Source: a virus
Direction: 5' to 3' (one strand)
DNA length: 64,000 nt
Virus record (IMG/VR): IMGVR_UViG_3300028394_000036
Location: 1 to 64,000 of that record
The position numbers and the translations under genes are program-made. A model generated the notes under the pieces. The model was not told the origin of the DNA, did no database searches, and saw only the letters and a list, made by a program, of their open reading frames with translations. Below, piece by piece: positions 42,445 to 51,843 of this stretch; the first letter of the stretch is position 1, and each line of letters starts with the position of its first letter.

Positions 42445-44577
42445 TTACTTTGGGAAAGCGCTCTTAAATCTAGCTGCTGTATTTAATGTTGTTTCCCAAC
42501 CAGCAGCACTTACTTTATGTTGTATAGTTGTTATCGTGAAAAACATTATACCTGCATAATGGGACGGAATTAAATTTGTACTTACTGCGTCTCCGAATTT
42601 CCAACCAGAACAACCATCCATTGTTACAGAAAAATCTATTGGATACAGAGCACGCTCCAACCAAGCGCCATCACTTCTGTTTTTCTTTTTTTCTGCCAAT
42701 GCAGCTTTATACGCGTCACCCCATTGATTATTAAAACCTGTGTCTATTAATTGAACCACTAAATCAGCAAGAGTTTTATCAGCTTCTGAATCTTTCCCTA
42801 CTCCACCTTTAATAGAAACATCACCATCGCCAGTACCACCACCTCTTGTTGTAAATGCTGCTGTAGCAAATTCAGCCGGTGCTTTACAAGATATTGAAAC
42901 CGATTTAATCATCGGTTTTGCCATACTTGCAATAATTGAAGTAACACCAATATTCGGAGTAAAATATGTATCTTCGACTGATAATGATGATCGTTTTACT
43001 CCTACACCACCACATGTACTAACTTCATCTACAAGCGTTACTGATAAAGCATAGTGTCCTCCTGCTGCATCATTTACTATTTTTACTAATCCATTCAAGA
43101 ATCCAGTTAAATTTTTCTCATTAATATCAGTTGCACTATCGAGAAAGTGCTGTTTATACATTTCTTTAACATGATCACATGATATTAAAATGTCACCTAT
43201 ATTTGTTACTCCAGTTGTTGTAGCTGTCCTAAATGTGCCAATTCCTGGATTTTGAAAAGTAGTTGCACCATATACTGCTCCAGCGCTATTAAACCACATA
43301 CATTTCATGGGATAAGCAGATACTATTTCATACCCACTTGTCCAATTTTGATCTATATCAACTTGAGTGATCTTCCCTAAATGAGTCGCTTGCACGGCCT
43401 TATCAATAAATTCGCCAATATCTCCAAGTTTTACATACCAAAATTTCTTAACTGGTGGTATAGCGGTAACAGGTGGTGTACCAGGTGGTGTACCAGGTGG
43501 TGGAGGTGGTGGTGGAGGTGGAGGTGGTGTACCGGGTGGTGGTGGAACCGCATCAATTGGTGGCACAACCTCTTCGGTTGTTGGTGGATCTGGTTGCCAC
43601 GGCACACCCAACCAATAATATGTAGGTATCCATTTCGATGTACTAGGACCAGTACCAGACTGACCTGCCGTAACAGGAGTTGCAGTTGGTGGTGTACCAG
43701 GTGCACCGGCTGGTACTGGTGGAGGTGGTGGTGGTGTTCCAGGTGCACCTGGTAATGCGGTTGGAACAATAGGATTTAAGGTTGCCATATCTTCATCGAT
43801 AACCGAAGGTAAGTTTCTACCGTTTATCGATAATTGTTTTGGGTCTAATGGTCCAGAAGCAGGCGGCGTACCAGGTGGTGTACCAGGTGGTGTTCCAGGT
43901 GGTGTTCCAGGTGGTGTTCCAGGCGCACCTGCTCCTGCTGCTCCTGTTGCTCCTGTTGGAGGACCACCTGCTTTACCAACTGTACTCGTATCACCTGATT
44001 TTCCCAATGCAACGGCAGAAGCGGATACTACTGATGTTGTTGCACTAACAGACATATCAGTATTCACATTCCAATTAAAATTTGTTGTTATTCCTGTAAA
44101 GCCGAATCTCGATGCACAAGCAACTGCTGCAAATGTTGACCAACCAAACGCTATCCCAATTGGTCTTCCTGGACTAAAGTAGTTTTTCTCAATACCGCCT
44201 AAATTCATACCACCCATAGTCACCAATGGATAAACAGTAAAAGAAAAAGAACCTTTTATCATTGAACCCATGGGTCCTTCGTTTGTAACATCTATACTAG
44301 TTAGTAACGGAAATTTCGGTAAGTTACGAGTTTCAGAATACATAGTCAACTTACCTGATGAATCTGACATCAACGGTGAATGTGCAAACCCCAAACCAGT
44401 AGGACCTCCTCCAATTTTACCCCAACTTTTTTTACCGTATGCCCAATATAAACCACTTCCAACTCCATCACCTGGTGCTCTAACTTTAGCACCCAATATA
44501 GCACCACGTGCGTTTGCTTCTGCAGCACCTGCACCTGCTACCTTTATAAAAACATTATCGTTATTTTTAAAAGCCAT
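42445..44577 (-). CDS. Baseplate hub-like virion protein with Pro-Gly-Thr repeat linkers
   Basis: A 710-residue protein. N-terminal (1-200) and C-terminal (400-710) beta-rich domains are separated by low-complexity regions of PGTPP repeats and polyproline (about 210-240, 270-300 and 335-375). The last 50 residues, IMFFTITTIQHKVSAAGWET and AARF, match the end of gp27/gpD-type hub proteins, where a strand ending ...H.i....W.T is typical. It is next to a LysM wedge protein. Role as hub is an inference from that ending and position. The linkers could be flexible or surface-exposed. Confidence 0.55.
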   Translation of the reverse strand: MAFKNNDNVFIKVAGAGAAEANARGAILGAKVRAPGDGVGSGLYWAYGKKSWGKIGGGPTGLGFAHSPLMSDSSGKLTMYSETRNLPKFPLLTSIDVTNEGPMGSMIKGSFSFTVYPLVTMGGMNLGGIEKNYFSPGRPIGIAFGWSTFAAVACASRFGFTGITTNFNWNVNTDMSVSATTSVVSASAVALGKSGDTSTVGKAGGPPTGATGAAGAGAPGTPPGTPPGTPPGTPPGTPPASGPLDPKQLSINGRNLPSVIDEDMATLNPIVPTALPGAPGTPPPPPPVPAGAPGTPPTATPVTAGQSGTGPSTSKWIPTYYWLGVPWQPDPPTTEEVVPPIDAVPPPPGTPPPPPPPPPPPGTPPGTPPVTAIPPVKKFWYVKLGDIGEFIDKAVQATHLGKITQVDIDQNWTSGYEIVSAYPMKCMWFNSAGAVYGATTFQNPGIGTFRTATTTGVTNIGDILISCDHVKEMYKQHFLDSATDINEKNLTGFLNGLVKIVNDAAGGHYALSVTLVDEVSTCGGVGVKRSSLSVEDTYFTPNIGVTSIIASMAKPMIKSVSISCKAPAEFATAAFTTRGGGTGDGDVSIKGGVGKDSEADKTLADLVVQLIDTGFNNQWGDAYKAALAEKKKNRSDGAWLERALYPIDFSVTMDGCSGWKFGDAVSTNLIPSHYAGIMFFTITTIQHKVSAAGWETTLNTAARFKSAFPK
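43471..43555. repeat. Pro/Gly-rich low-complexity repeat (polyproline region)
   Basis: Degenerate 15-base and shorter units, read on the plus strand as variations of ggtggtgtacca and ggtggtggt, encode GTPP and polyproline in the hub-like protein. Slippage-prone. Confidence 0.8.
43861..43925. repeat. 15-bp tandem repeat encoding PGTPP
   Basis: Four to five units of ccaggtggtgt(a/t) in tandem with only third-position changes encode PGTPP repeats. Recent expansion by slippage is likely. Confidence 0.85.
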
Positions 44578-44579
44578 AA

Positions 44580-44915
44580 CTACCTCTCATCATTAAAAAC
44601 ATTCAGAATTGCTGCTAAGCCAGTATACTCATCATAAAACGGTATTCTCAAAATAATACCAGATGGAACATTTAACGTGCCTTTTCCCAAGTTATTAACA
44701 CGTGCAATAATAAACCAAAGACTTTCATCACCATAATATTCTTTTGCAAGAATATCAAGTCTATCACCTTGCTGTGATAATATCTGAACATCTTTGTTAT
44801 TTCTATAATCTGGATATAATAAAGAAGATAATCTTCTAACCCGTACAACATTACCATCTGATTCTGTTTTTTTTGAGTTGGGTATTATAGCAGATGAGTG
44901 GTATCTATTTGGCAT
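44580..44915 (-). CDS. 53: LysM-containing baseplate wedge protein (gp53-like)
   Basis: A 111-residue protein with a single LysM-like domain at the C-terminal half: QGDRLDILAKEYYGDESLWFIIARVN then VPSGIILRIP. This is the arrangement of gp53/gpX-type tail proteins that bind and hold the baseplate together. The gene has its own late-type TATTTATA 35 bases upstream. It directly precedes the hub-like gene in transcription. Gene number is by analogy, not by proven orthology. Confidence 0.7.
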   Translation of the reverse strand: MPNRYHSSAIIPNSKKTESDGNVVRVRRLSSLLYPDYRNNKDVQILSQQGDRLDILAKEYYGDESLWFIIARVNNLGKGTLNVPSGIILRIPFYDEYTGLAAILNVFNDER

Positions 44916-44929
44916 AATCTACTTTTAAA

Positions 44930-45034
44930 TTAATTGTACATTTTATAGATATAAATATCATTTTTTTCTATAATTTGTTGAACTTCTTGTACAATAAAGC
45001 CAATTTGTATATCACCTATTTGGCCATGGGATAA
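44930..45034 (-). pseudogene. Relic of a tail-fibre chaperone (peptidase S74-like) domain
   Basis: A 34-codon open stretch without a start codon reads GDIQIGFIVQEVQQIIEKND, resembling the D-x-x-IGFIAQEV core of S74 intramolecular chaperones that trim tail fibres. A neighbouring frame upstream (45035-45100) reads LKTNIDIKIVYNYP, which could be the preceding part of the same domain if one base were restored. It fills part of the 190-base gap between the 2228-residue protein and gp53-like gene. The resemblance rests on a short motif, so confidence is low. Confidence 0.3.
44950..44957 (-). promoter_or_regulatory. Late-type motif TATTTATA
   Basis: Coding strand GATATTTATATCTA, 35 bases before the LysM protein start, in the gap after the 2228-residue protein. 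Confidence 0.55.
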
Positions 45035-45105
45035 TTATAAACTATTTTAATGTCTATGTTAGTTTTCAGACTAAAAATAGAAAGAATTCAACCCATGACA
45101 ATTCG

Positions 45106-48100
45106 TCACGGGGGAACGGTTGGGGGCGGACCAGATGATGGATCTATAATGGGAATTTCATTTACAGGTTTACCAAACTCTGCATCGAGTACAGGATTAG
45201 CAGCACCACCACTTGGCGGCAATGTTGGTGCAGCCTGTGTTAGTGCTTTAGTTGGGTCAACGTCCGCTAACACCGCGTCACTTAATTCAGCAACATTTGC
45301 TGCATCTAATGGACCAACATCATCGTATGTTCTAAAGTAACTAACTTTGTCACCAGATTTTGGAAGTAAACCATTGTTAGCAGAAGAATCATCATATAAT
45401 GAGTAGAACGTACCACCTTTTTCTGGTCTATATACACCAACTGGAGTAAATCCAACGGAAACTTGTATAATTTTTGGTAATTGTAATGCACCAGGTGCTG
45501 ATATGTCAGCTCCCTGTGCTAGTTTATCTTCAGGCAATTGAGCGGTTTCCCAATATCCATTAACATTATCAAATGAATAACTCAGAGAACTAATAAATCC
45601 TGGCATTTTTTTGAACAAATTACCAATATTCAATCTACATAATGGAGCTTTCATAAAACCAGATGCATATTCTGGTGCAGTATATCCAGCTAAGAAGTTT
45701 AATTTACGCCAAGTTGCTTTCATCTCATCACGAGAACCTATATGTATTGTAAATCCAAAACTAACATCTCTTTCATATCCATCATACATATAAATTGGGT
45801 CTCCACGTCCCATGTACTTGATCGGACTCCATGATGGCTTATGATTATCAGTTATAGTATCAAACGACGCTCTAAACACAATTATTTCTGCTGGTTTGTT
45901 AGCTGTACCAACTATGTTCAAACTTGAAAAATAGAATTCTATTAAATCATGAGCACCTGGTATATTTGGATTATTGTATGCTCCAGTTTCATATACAACG
46001 TCAGAATTTATAAAACCAGAAGTATGTCTCTTAAAATCAATTATATTAATTCTGTCACCTCTAAACTTAGCACTACCGCCACCAACTGTTTTTAATACAG
46101 GTACAGACCTACCACCAGAATTCTTATAAGAAACATTGGAAAGAAACGGAAGATTTTTTTGATTTTCTTGTTGTCCATGTTTCCCAAATCCATGCTTATC
46201 TTCTATATTGTTAGTATGATAGCGAGCAACTTTTGGATCTGTTGAAAAATATGCAGCCTTTTTTGTGTCTACCAAATCATGTCTAAAGTCATTAAAATCT
46301 CTTGACCTACCATTCTCACCACGTTTTACTTTTTGTAATTTACTATAGTTCAATGTCATGTATTGTTTTATTTTTTCTGCATTCTCATCATAGTTACCGT
46401 CTGATAAAAGTTTACCATTTCTATCTGCCATATCTTTAGTTCTTGCCTTAACCCTATCTGCAATACTATCGTATCTTGGTTCAAATACTTTTGCTTTTTT
46501 TAAAAATTCTAATCTATCTGCTTGAACATAACCATCGGCACCAGCGCTAGATGCAGTATCATTTTCGTACTTAGCACCGTTCAATATGTATACCAAAGAA
46601 TTCAAAATACCAAAATACTTACCGTCAGACGCCGCTTGTTTTGAAAGTACATCATGGTATTTTTTGTCAGTTAATGCACCATAAAATATGTTTACCTTCA
46701 TCGTGCTTGGAGTAAGATCACCATCTTTTAAAAATATAGGAGACGTTGTATAAACACCAAGATATGGGTGTGTTGCTCTATTAATAATCGTCGCACCATC
46801 ACCAAGAGCAGAACCCGGACCACCGTTTTCACTTGAAATTCTAAGAATACTTACATTTCTATTATCGGAAGAGTCCTTTGTTAAAGTATTAAATGCGTTC
46901 GGTAATAATTCTTTCATCAATCCAACTAGTCTGTTATAATTTGTTTTATCGGAAGATGTTGGAGTTGCAAGCCCTGTATACACTGATATATCTGTTTTTT
47001 CTCTACTTAATGTACTAATCTCATACTTGTTCAATGAATTTTCAGTATCTTCTGTATGAGCAGAACCATGTCTTGATATTCTTTTTAAAGCACTTAATGC
47101 ACTTGTATTTTGTATCGTCTGTGTCAATGACAATTTATTATAGAACTGATTTATAGGTTTGCCACTCACCGAAGTACTACCTTGATTTGGATCAAAATCA
47201 ACTATTGGATTCATTGCGTATAGTTTACTTTGACGGTCTTCCCATGCCTTTCCTTTGATAGTAGTTAGCCATTTCGATACGCGTTCAAAATCCCTATTAC
47301 CTCTATCTTCAACAACTCCAGTACTTGCTCTAAGAAAACCAAATAAAGTATCTGCACCGCTTCCCCATCGCTGTGGGGTTTTTCTTCCTTTTGTTTGAAT
47401 ACCACGAGTAACAAACGGTTCACGTTTATCACCTGCTTCCAAATTCCAAGCAGCATCTACTAAATAAAATTTATCATATTGCTCATCTAATTTACCATTA
47501 TTTACTGCCCATTTTCTTAAATGTCCAAAAACTTCACCTTGAGTATTAGTTGATTGTTTCAAATTAGTTTCATACGTTTCAGAATAAGAACCTGGCCTTG
47601 CTCCAGTTTTTATATTTGGAATCTGATTTTCTAATGTTGATGCAAGCGTACCATCTGCCCACGGTCTTTTACCGAGTGATAATGGTGCAAAGTTCTCGCC
47701 ATCTCTTGTAGTAGTACCAGAACTTCTTGATAATTGAATACCAAGCCTTTCTTGCGCTGTATTCGTATATTTTAAAACAGGTGATACTATTGGATATAAA
47801 GTTCCATCTGATACACTCATGTTTGTTAAGAAACCTCTACGTTCACTTGGTATAAAACCAAAGAAATTAGTAGTAGGTATATCAATAACAGCCGACTTCG
47901 GAGATCCAGTTTCAGTAGAGTACGAAGAGTACCTAGAGTTAAGTTTAGTTTGTCCTTTATCTATAAAAAATTTAGTAAAGCCCAACGCATTTGAAAGTAT
48001 AGATTGACCAATCGCTGTAAAATATTTTGTAGTTGGTGCTTTTACTCTACTTCCATTCCAATCAAATCGTGAGGAGTCTTTTAAATATCGTGATAAATCA

Positions 48101-51100
48101 GAATTTACTGTTAATTCCGATTGATCTGCTAAAGAGTGGAAACCTTTTTTAGTAAATTTATTTTCTTTATCAAAGAAATTAACCTCTGGTGAATCTATCC
48201 GCTTACCATCCCAATCAAACCTTGATGATTCAGGTATATATTTAGTTGGTTCTTGTTGTTGTGCTAAAGCGTGGAAACCTTGTTTGGTGAATTGTTTTGT
48301 TATATCAAAGAAATTAACCTCTGGAGCAGTTTGACGAGTACCTGTCCAGTCAAATGTTGATGACTCTGGTACATACTTACTTTCTTCGCTTGTTTCTGCT
48401 AATCGGTGAAACCCCGATGTGGTAAATCTATTAGTTATATCAAAGAAATTAACCTCTGGTGAATCTATCCGCTTACCATCCCAATCAAACCTTGATGATT
48501 CAGGTATATATTTAGTTGGTTCTTGTTGGATTGCTAATCTGTGAAATCCACTAGTTGTATATTGACCACTTATATCAAAGAAGTTTATAGTGGGTGCAGA
48601 ATTTCTTTTACCATTCCAATCAAACTCTGACGATTCTGGTACATACTTACTTTCTTCTTTAGTTTTAGCCAATCTGTGAAATCCACTCGTTGTAAACTTA
48701 CCAGTTATATCGAAGAAATTAACCTCTGGTGCTGAATTACCCTTCCCATCCCAATCAAACTCTGAAGATTCGGGTACATACTTACTTTCTTCTTTAGTTT
48801 GAGCTAATCTATGAAACCCACTCGTTGTAAACTTACCAGTTATATCAAAGAAATTAACCTCTGGTGCTGAGCTACCTACACCATCCCAATCAAATTCTGA
48901 TGATTCTGGTACATATTTACTTTCTTCTTTAGTTTTAGCCAATCTGTGAAAACCCTGTGCAGTAAATTGACCACCTAGATCAAAGAAATTCACTTCGGGT
49001 GATGAGCCACGTCCTCCATCCCAATCGAACCTTGAAGATTCCGATATATATTTAGTTGGTTCTTGTTGGATTGCTAATCTGTGAAAACCACTCGTTGTAA
49101 ATTTACCAGATAAATCAAAGAAATTAACTTCGGGCGCTTTTGGACGAGTTCCATCCCAATCAAACCTTGAAGATTCAGGTACATACTTTGTTAGCTCTTG
49201 TTGTAATGCTTTTCTATGGAAACCTTTTTTAGTGAATTTACCAGTTATATCAAAGAAATTTACTTCGGGTGAATTATCAGTTGTACCGTCCCAATCAAAT
49301 TCAGAGGATTCTTTTATGTATTTAGATTCGTATTTTTTAGCAAAGTTATGAAATCCATCTTCTGTGAATTTATTTGTCAAATCAAAATAATTAACAGCAG
49401 GTGCTTCTTTTGTTACACCATCCCAATCAAATATCGATGAGTTTGGTTTATATTTAGTTGGTTCTTGTTGAATTGCCAATCTATGAAAACCGTCAGTTGT
49501 ATATTGTTTATTCAAATCAAAATAATTTACAGTTGGTACACCACTTGGTTGCCCATCCCAATCAAACCTTGAAGCACCATCTATATATTTAGTATCTAAA
49601 TTTTGATGAAATGTACTAAATCCGGCTGTTGTAAATCTGTTACTCGAATCAAAGAAATTTACTCTAGGTGCATCTGTTTTGTTACCATCCCAATCAAACG
49701 TGGAAGCGTCTTCAACATACATCGTTTCTAACCGTCTACTAAAAGAGTTAAATCCGTTTGTTGTATGAGTGTTCTCCAAATCGAAATAATTTACAGTTGA
49801 GGCATTTCTACGTGTGCCATCCCAATCAAACCTTGAAGCATCTTTTTTATATTTTGAGTCAAATAGTTCGTGAAATGTACTAAATCCTTTTTTTGTAAAA
49901 TCTTTAATTGTATCAAAGAAATTAACAGCAGGTGAATTTGCATAACCACCTTTCCATGTATAATCGGAAGATTCTGGTATGTATTTACTATCCAATCTGA
50001 TTGGTAACTTACCGAACCCTTCTGTTGTATTAGCACGAGTCCAATCTAAAAAGTCAACAGTTGGTGCTTGTTCCCTATTACCAATCCAACCATACGTAGA
50101 AGAATCTAAAACAAAAGCACTTGAAAGTCTTTCAGTAAATATTTGAAATCCAGTATTTGTATACTGATTTGCTATATCAAAAAAATTAACGGGAGTTAGT
50201 TTCTTAAAAGTTAATTGTGAAGAATCCGTATTAAATTTAGTATCACCAATCTTTGCAAATTTTAAGAATCCCTCCGCATTAAAATCACTCATAAAGTTAA
50301 CAGATGGTGAAGACTTTATTCCACCAGTCCAACCATATAATGATTTTCTTTTACCAGGTGTATCGTAATTTGTAACCATCAATTGTGCATTAGAAATAAA
50401 TCCATCAACGTGTATGTCAGAAAACATATTAACACTTTGAACACCGTTGGTTGAAAACAAAGACTTACTTGCAATATCGTTTCTACCTGATAAGCGTTGT
50501 GGAGCTAATCGCATAAGACTTAATTGACTTTCTTCTTGATCATACTTTGTACTTGTATTATAATTTCTTTTACCGGCAAGTATGGTAGATTTAGGTACAG
50601 TTACTCTCGAACTTGCAACAAATTTTATTGGCTTTCCATCTAAATTCAATTCACTAATATCTTTTAATTTGTCTGTATTACTTTCTAACCTCAACACTTT
50701 AGTATTTGGATTTACAACAAGTCCTTCTTTAATAGTATCAGTTATTATGTTTGGTGTACTTGCTGCTCTTTCAAATGTAAGTTCTTTTTTTTGAAGTGCA
50801 ATTTCTGGATCAATTATATTATTAATGGGAGAAAATAACTCTTTATTTATTATTATAAAGTTTGAATTCTTTTCAAACGATAACGGTACTGAATTGATTT
50901 TTATATTTGGATTTGTTATATTATCGGTAGAGGAAACAGTATCAGTATTTATTTCTGGTGATTCTATATTTCTATCATAAGTTAAATTTGTTTTATTTAT
51001 TTTCGTTTCTGGATTAACAACATTGTTTGATGTATTACCAGAATTTGGAGATTTATTTGGTGTTTTATACTCTTCCAATGATGAAACCAATAATTGATTT

Positions 51101-51792
51101 GGTATTATATTGGATTTATTATTATTTTCACCTATAACTGTTTTTACTATTTCAATATTAGAGTTATTCAATTTACTAACAAATTTTTCAATTTGTATAT
51201 TTGAAAACTTAGATGCTATTTGTTCAAGCGGAACATTATTTAGTCCAGTTCTTAATATTTCTGTATTTTGTGGTGAATATATTGAAACCGAATTAATAAG
51301 TAAATCTAAACTCTCTGGATTTCGTTTATCATCAACCTCAGTTGAAATCTGTCTTTCTTCTAATGGTAATTTATTTTTTGTAGGTGGTTTTGATTCTACT
51401 TTAGAAGAATTATATCTTTCCTCTAAACTCATAGATTTTGATTTTACTATATCATCCAAATTAGTAGAATCCAATCTATCTTCTAACTTTATATCATTTT
51501 TTATTTTTTTTATTTCATCTAATTTAGTTAAACCAAGTTTGTTGGCTAAACTTGGTTGCATATTTGATTTTTTTATATCATCTAATTTAGTTTTACTTAA
51601 ACTATCAACTAATTGTTTAGGTGCAGGTTTTTTAATATCTGGAATTTTATTAATCAAAGAATCAGTTATTGGTTGAGCTGTTGCAAAGTTTTTATTGCCA
51701 GTTGCACTCGATGCTTCTGGAGTATTTTTCTCTTCATTAGAAACTTGCGCTCTATATTTAGAAAGGTCGGATTTTAAATCTACTAAAGACAT
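45106..51792 (-). CDS. Giant repeat-rich baseplate protein with gp48/gp54-like C-terminal region
   Basis: A 2228-residue protein, larger than any usual T4 baseplate subunit. The first 200 residues are Lys/Asp/Ser-rich with short repeats around LDDIKKS. From about 480 to 1260 there are about 18 copies of a 45-residue unit with core FDWDG...APEVNFFD...FT..GFHRLA. The last 450 residues include GRGDPIYMYDGYERDVSFGF and LPKIIQVSVGFTPVG, a pattern of tube-initiator (gp48/gp54-type) baseplate proteins. The repeats may form a long fibrous or arm-like extension. Its start has a late-type motif 25 bases upstream. Position before the tape measure gene fits a baseplate-to-tube role. Confidence 0.6.
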   Translation of the reverse strand: MSLVDLKSDLSKYRAQVSNEEKNTPEASSATGNKNFATAQPITDSLINKIPDIKKPAPKQLVDSLSKTKLDDIKKSNMQPSLANKLGLTKLDEIKKIKNDIKLEDRLDSTNLDDIVKSKSMSLEERYNSSKVESKPPTKNKLPLEERQISTEVDDKRNPESLDLLINSVSIYSPQNTEILRTGLNNVPLEQIASKFSNIQIEKFVSKLNNSNIEIVKTVIGENNNKSNIIPNQLLVSSLEEYKTPNKSPNSGNTSNNVVNPETKINKTNLTYDRNIESPEINTDTVSSTDNITNPNIKINSVPLSFEKNSNFIIINKELFSPINNIIDPEIALQKKELTFERAASTPNIITDTIKEGLVVNPNTKVLRLESNTDKLKDISELNLDGKPIKFVASSRVTVPKSTILAGKRNYNTSTKYDQEESQLSLMRLAPQRLSGRNDIASKSLFSTNGVQSVNMFSDIHVDGFISNAQLMVTNYDTPGKRKSLYGWTGGIKSSPSVNFMSDFNAEGFLKFAKIGDTKFNTDSSQLTFKKLTPVNFFDIANQYTNTGFQIFTERLSSAFVLDSSTYGWIGNREQAPTVDFLDWTRANTTEGFGKLPIRLDSKYIPESSDYTWKGGYANSPAVNFFDTIKDFTKKGFSTFHELFDSKYKKDASRFDWDGTRRNASTVNYFDLENTHTTNGFNSFSRRLETMYVEDASTFDWDGNKTDAPRVNFFDSSNRFTTAGFSTFHQNLDTKYIDGASRFDWDGQPSGVPTVNYFDLNKQYTTDGFHRLAIQQEPTKYKPNSSIFDWDGVTKEAPAVNYFDLTNKFTEDGFHNFAKKYESKYIKESSEFDWDGTTDNSPEVNFFDITGKFTKKGFHRKALQQELTKYVPESSRFDWDGTRPKAPEVNFFDLSGKFTTSGFHRLAIQQEPTKYISESSRFDWDGGRGSSPEVNFFDLGGQFTAQGFHRLAKTKEESKYVPESSEFDWDGVGSSAPEVNFFDITGKFTTSGFHRLAQTKEESKYVPESSEFDWDGKGNSAPEVNFFDITGKFTTSGFHRLAKTKEESKYVPESSEFDWNGKRNSAPTINFFDISGQYTTSGFHRLAIQQEPTKYIPESSRFDWDGKRIDSPEVNFFDITNRFTTSGFHRLAETSEESKYVPESSTFDWTGTRQTAPEVNFFDITKQFTKQGFHALAQQQEPTKYIPESSRFDWDGKRIDSPEVNFFDKENKFTKKGFHSLADQSELTVNSDLSRYLKDSSRFDWNGSRVKAPTTKYFTAIGQSILSNALGFTKFFIDKGQTKLNSRYSSYSTETGSPKSAVIDIPTTNFFGFIPSERRGFLTNMSVSDGTLYPIVSPVLKYTNTAQERLGIQLSRSSGTTTRDGENFAPLSLGKRPWADGTLASTLENQIPNIKTGARPGSYSETYETNLKQSTNTQGEVFGHLRKWAVNNGKLDEQYDKFYLVDAAWNLEAGDKREPFVTRGIQTKGRKTPQRWGSGADTLFGFLRASTGVVEDRGNRDFERVSKWLTTIKGKAWEDRQSKLYAMNPIVDFDPNQGSTSVSGKPINQFYNKLSLTQTIQNTSALSALKRISRHGSAHTEDTENSLNKYEISTLSREKTDISVYTGLATPTSSDKTNYNRLVGLMKELLPNAFNTLTKDSSDNRNVSILRISSENGGPGSALGDGATIINRATHPYLGVYTTSPIFLKDGDLTPSTMKVNIFYGALTDKKYHDVLSKQAASDGKYFGILNSLVYILNGAKYENDTASSAGADGYVQADRLEFLKKAKVFEPRYDSIADRVKARTKDMADRNGKLLSDGNYDENAEKIKQYMTLNYSKLQKVKRGENGRSRDFNDFRHDLVDTKKAAYFSTDPKVARYHTNNIEDKHGFGKHGQQENQKNLPFLSNVSYKNSGGRSVPVLKTVGGGSAKFRGDRINIIDFKRHTSGFINSDVVYETGAYNNPNIPGAHDLIEFYFSSLNIVGTANKPAEIIVFRASFDTITDNHKPSWSPIKYMGRGDPIYMYDGYERDVSFGFTIHIGSRDEMKATWRKLNFLAGYTAPEYASGFMKAPLCRLNIGNLFKKMPGFISSLSYSFDNVNGYWETAQLPEDKLAQGADISAPGALQLPKIIQVSVGFTPVGVYRPEKGGTFYSLYDDSSANNGLLPKSGDKVSYFRTYDDVGPLDAANVAELSDAVLADVDPTKALTQAAPTLPPSGGAANPVLDAEFGKPVNEIPIIDPSSGPPPTVPP
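48030..50345. repeat. About 18 tandem 135-bp (45-residue) coding repeats
   Basis: The unit ends FDWDG and continues (A/S)PEVNFFD. Copies are most alike at the C-terminal side and degrade towards the N-terminal side. Segments 48168-48258 and 48438-48528 are identical over 91 bases, two units apart, showing recent duplication or gene conversion. Confidence 0.9.
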
Positions 51793-51816
51793 TTGCTCAT
51801 TCTTCCATTAGTTTCA

Positions 51817-51824
51817 TATAAATA
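51817..51824 (-). promoter_or_regulatory. Late-type motif TATTTATA
   Basis: Coding strand TTTATATTTATATGAA, 25 bases before the start of the giant baseplate gene. Confidence 0.55.
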
Positions 51825-51843
51825 TAAACATAAAAATATTATG

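Noticed and set aside
43381-43755. Plus-strand frame rich in Trp, Arg and Cys
   Set aside because: It is the antisense of the proline-glycine repeats; composition is an artefact of that low-complexity DNA.
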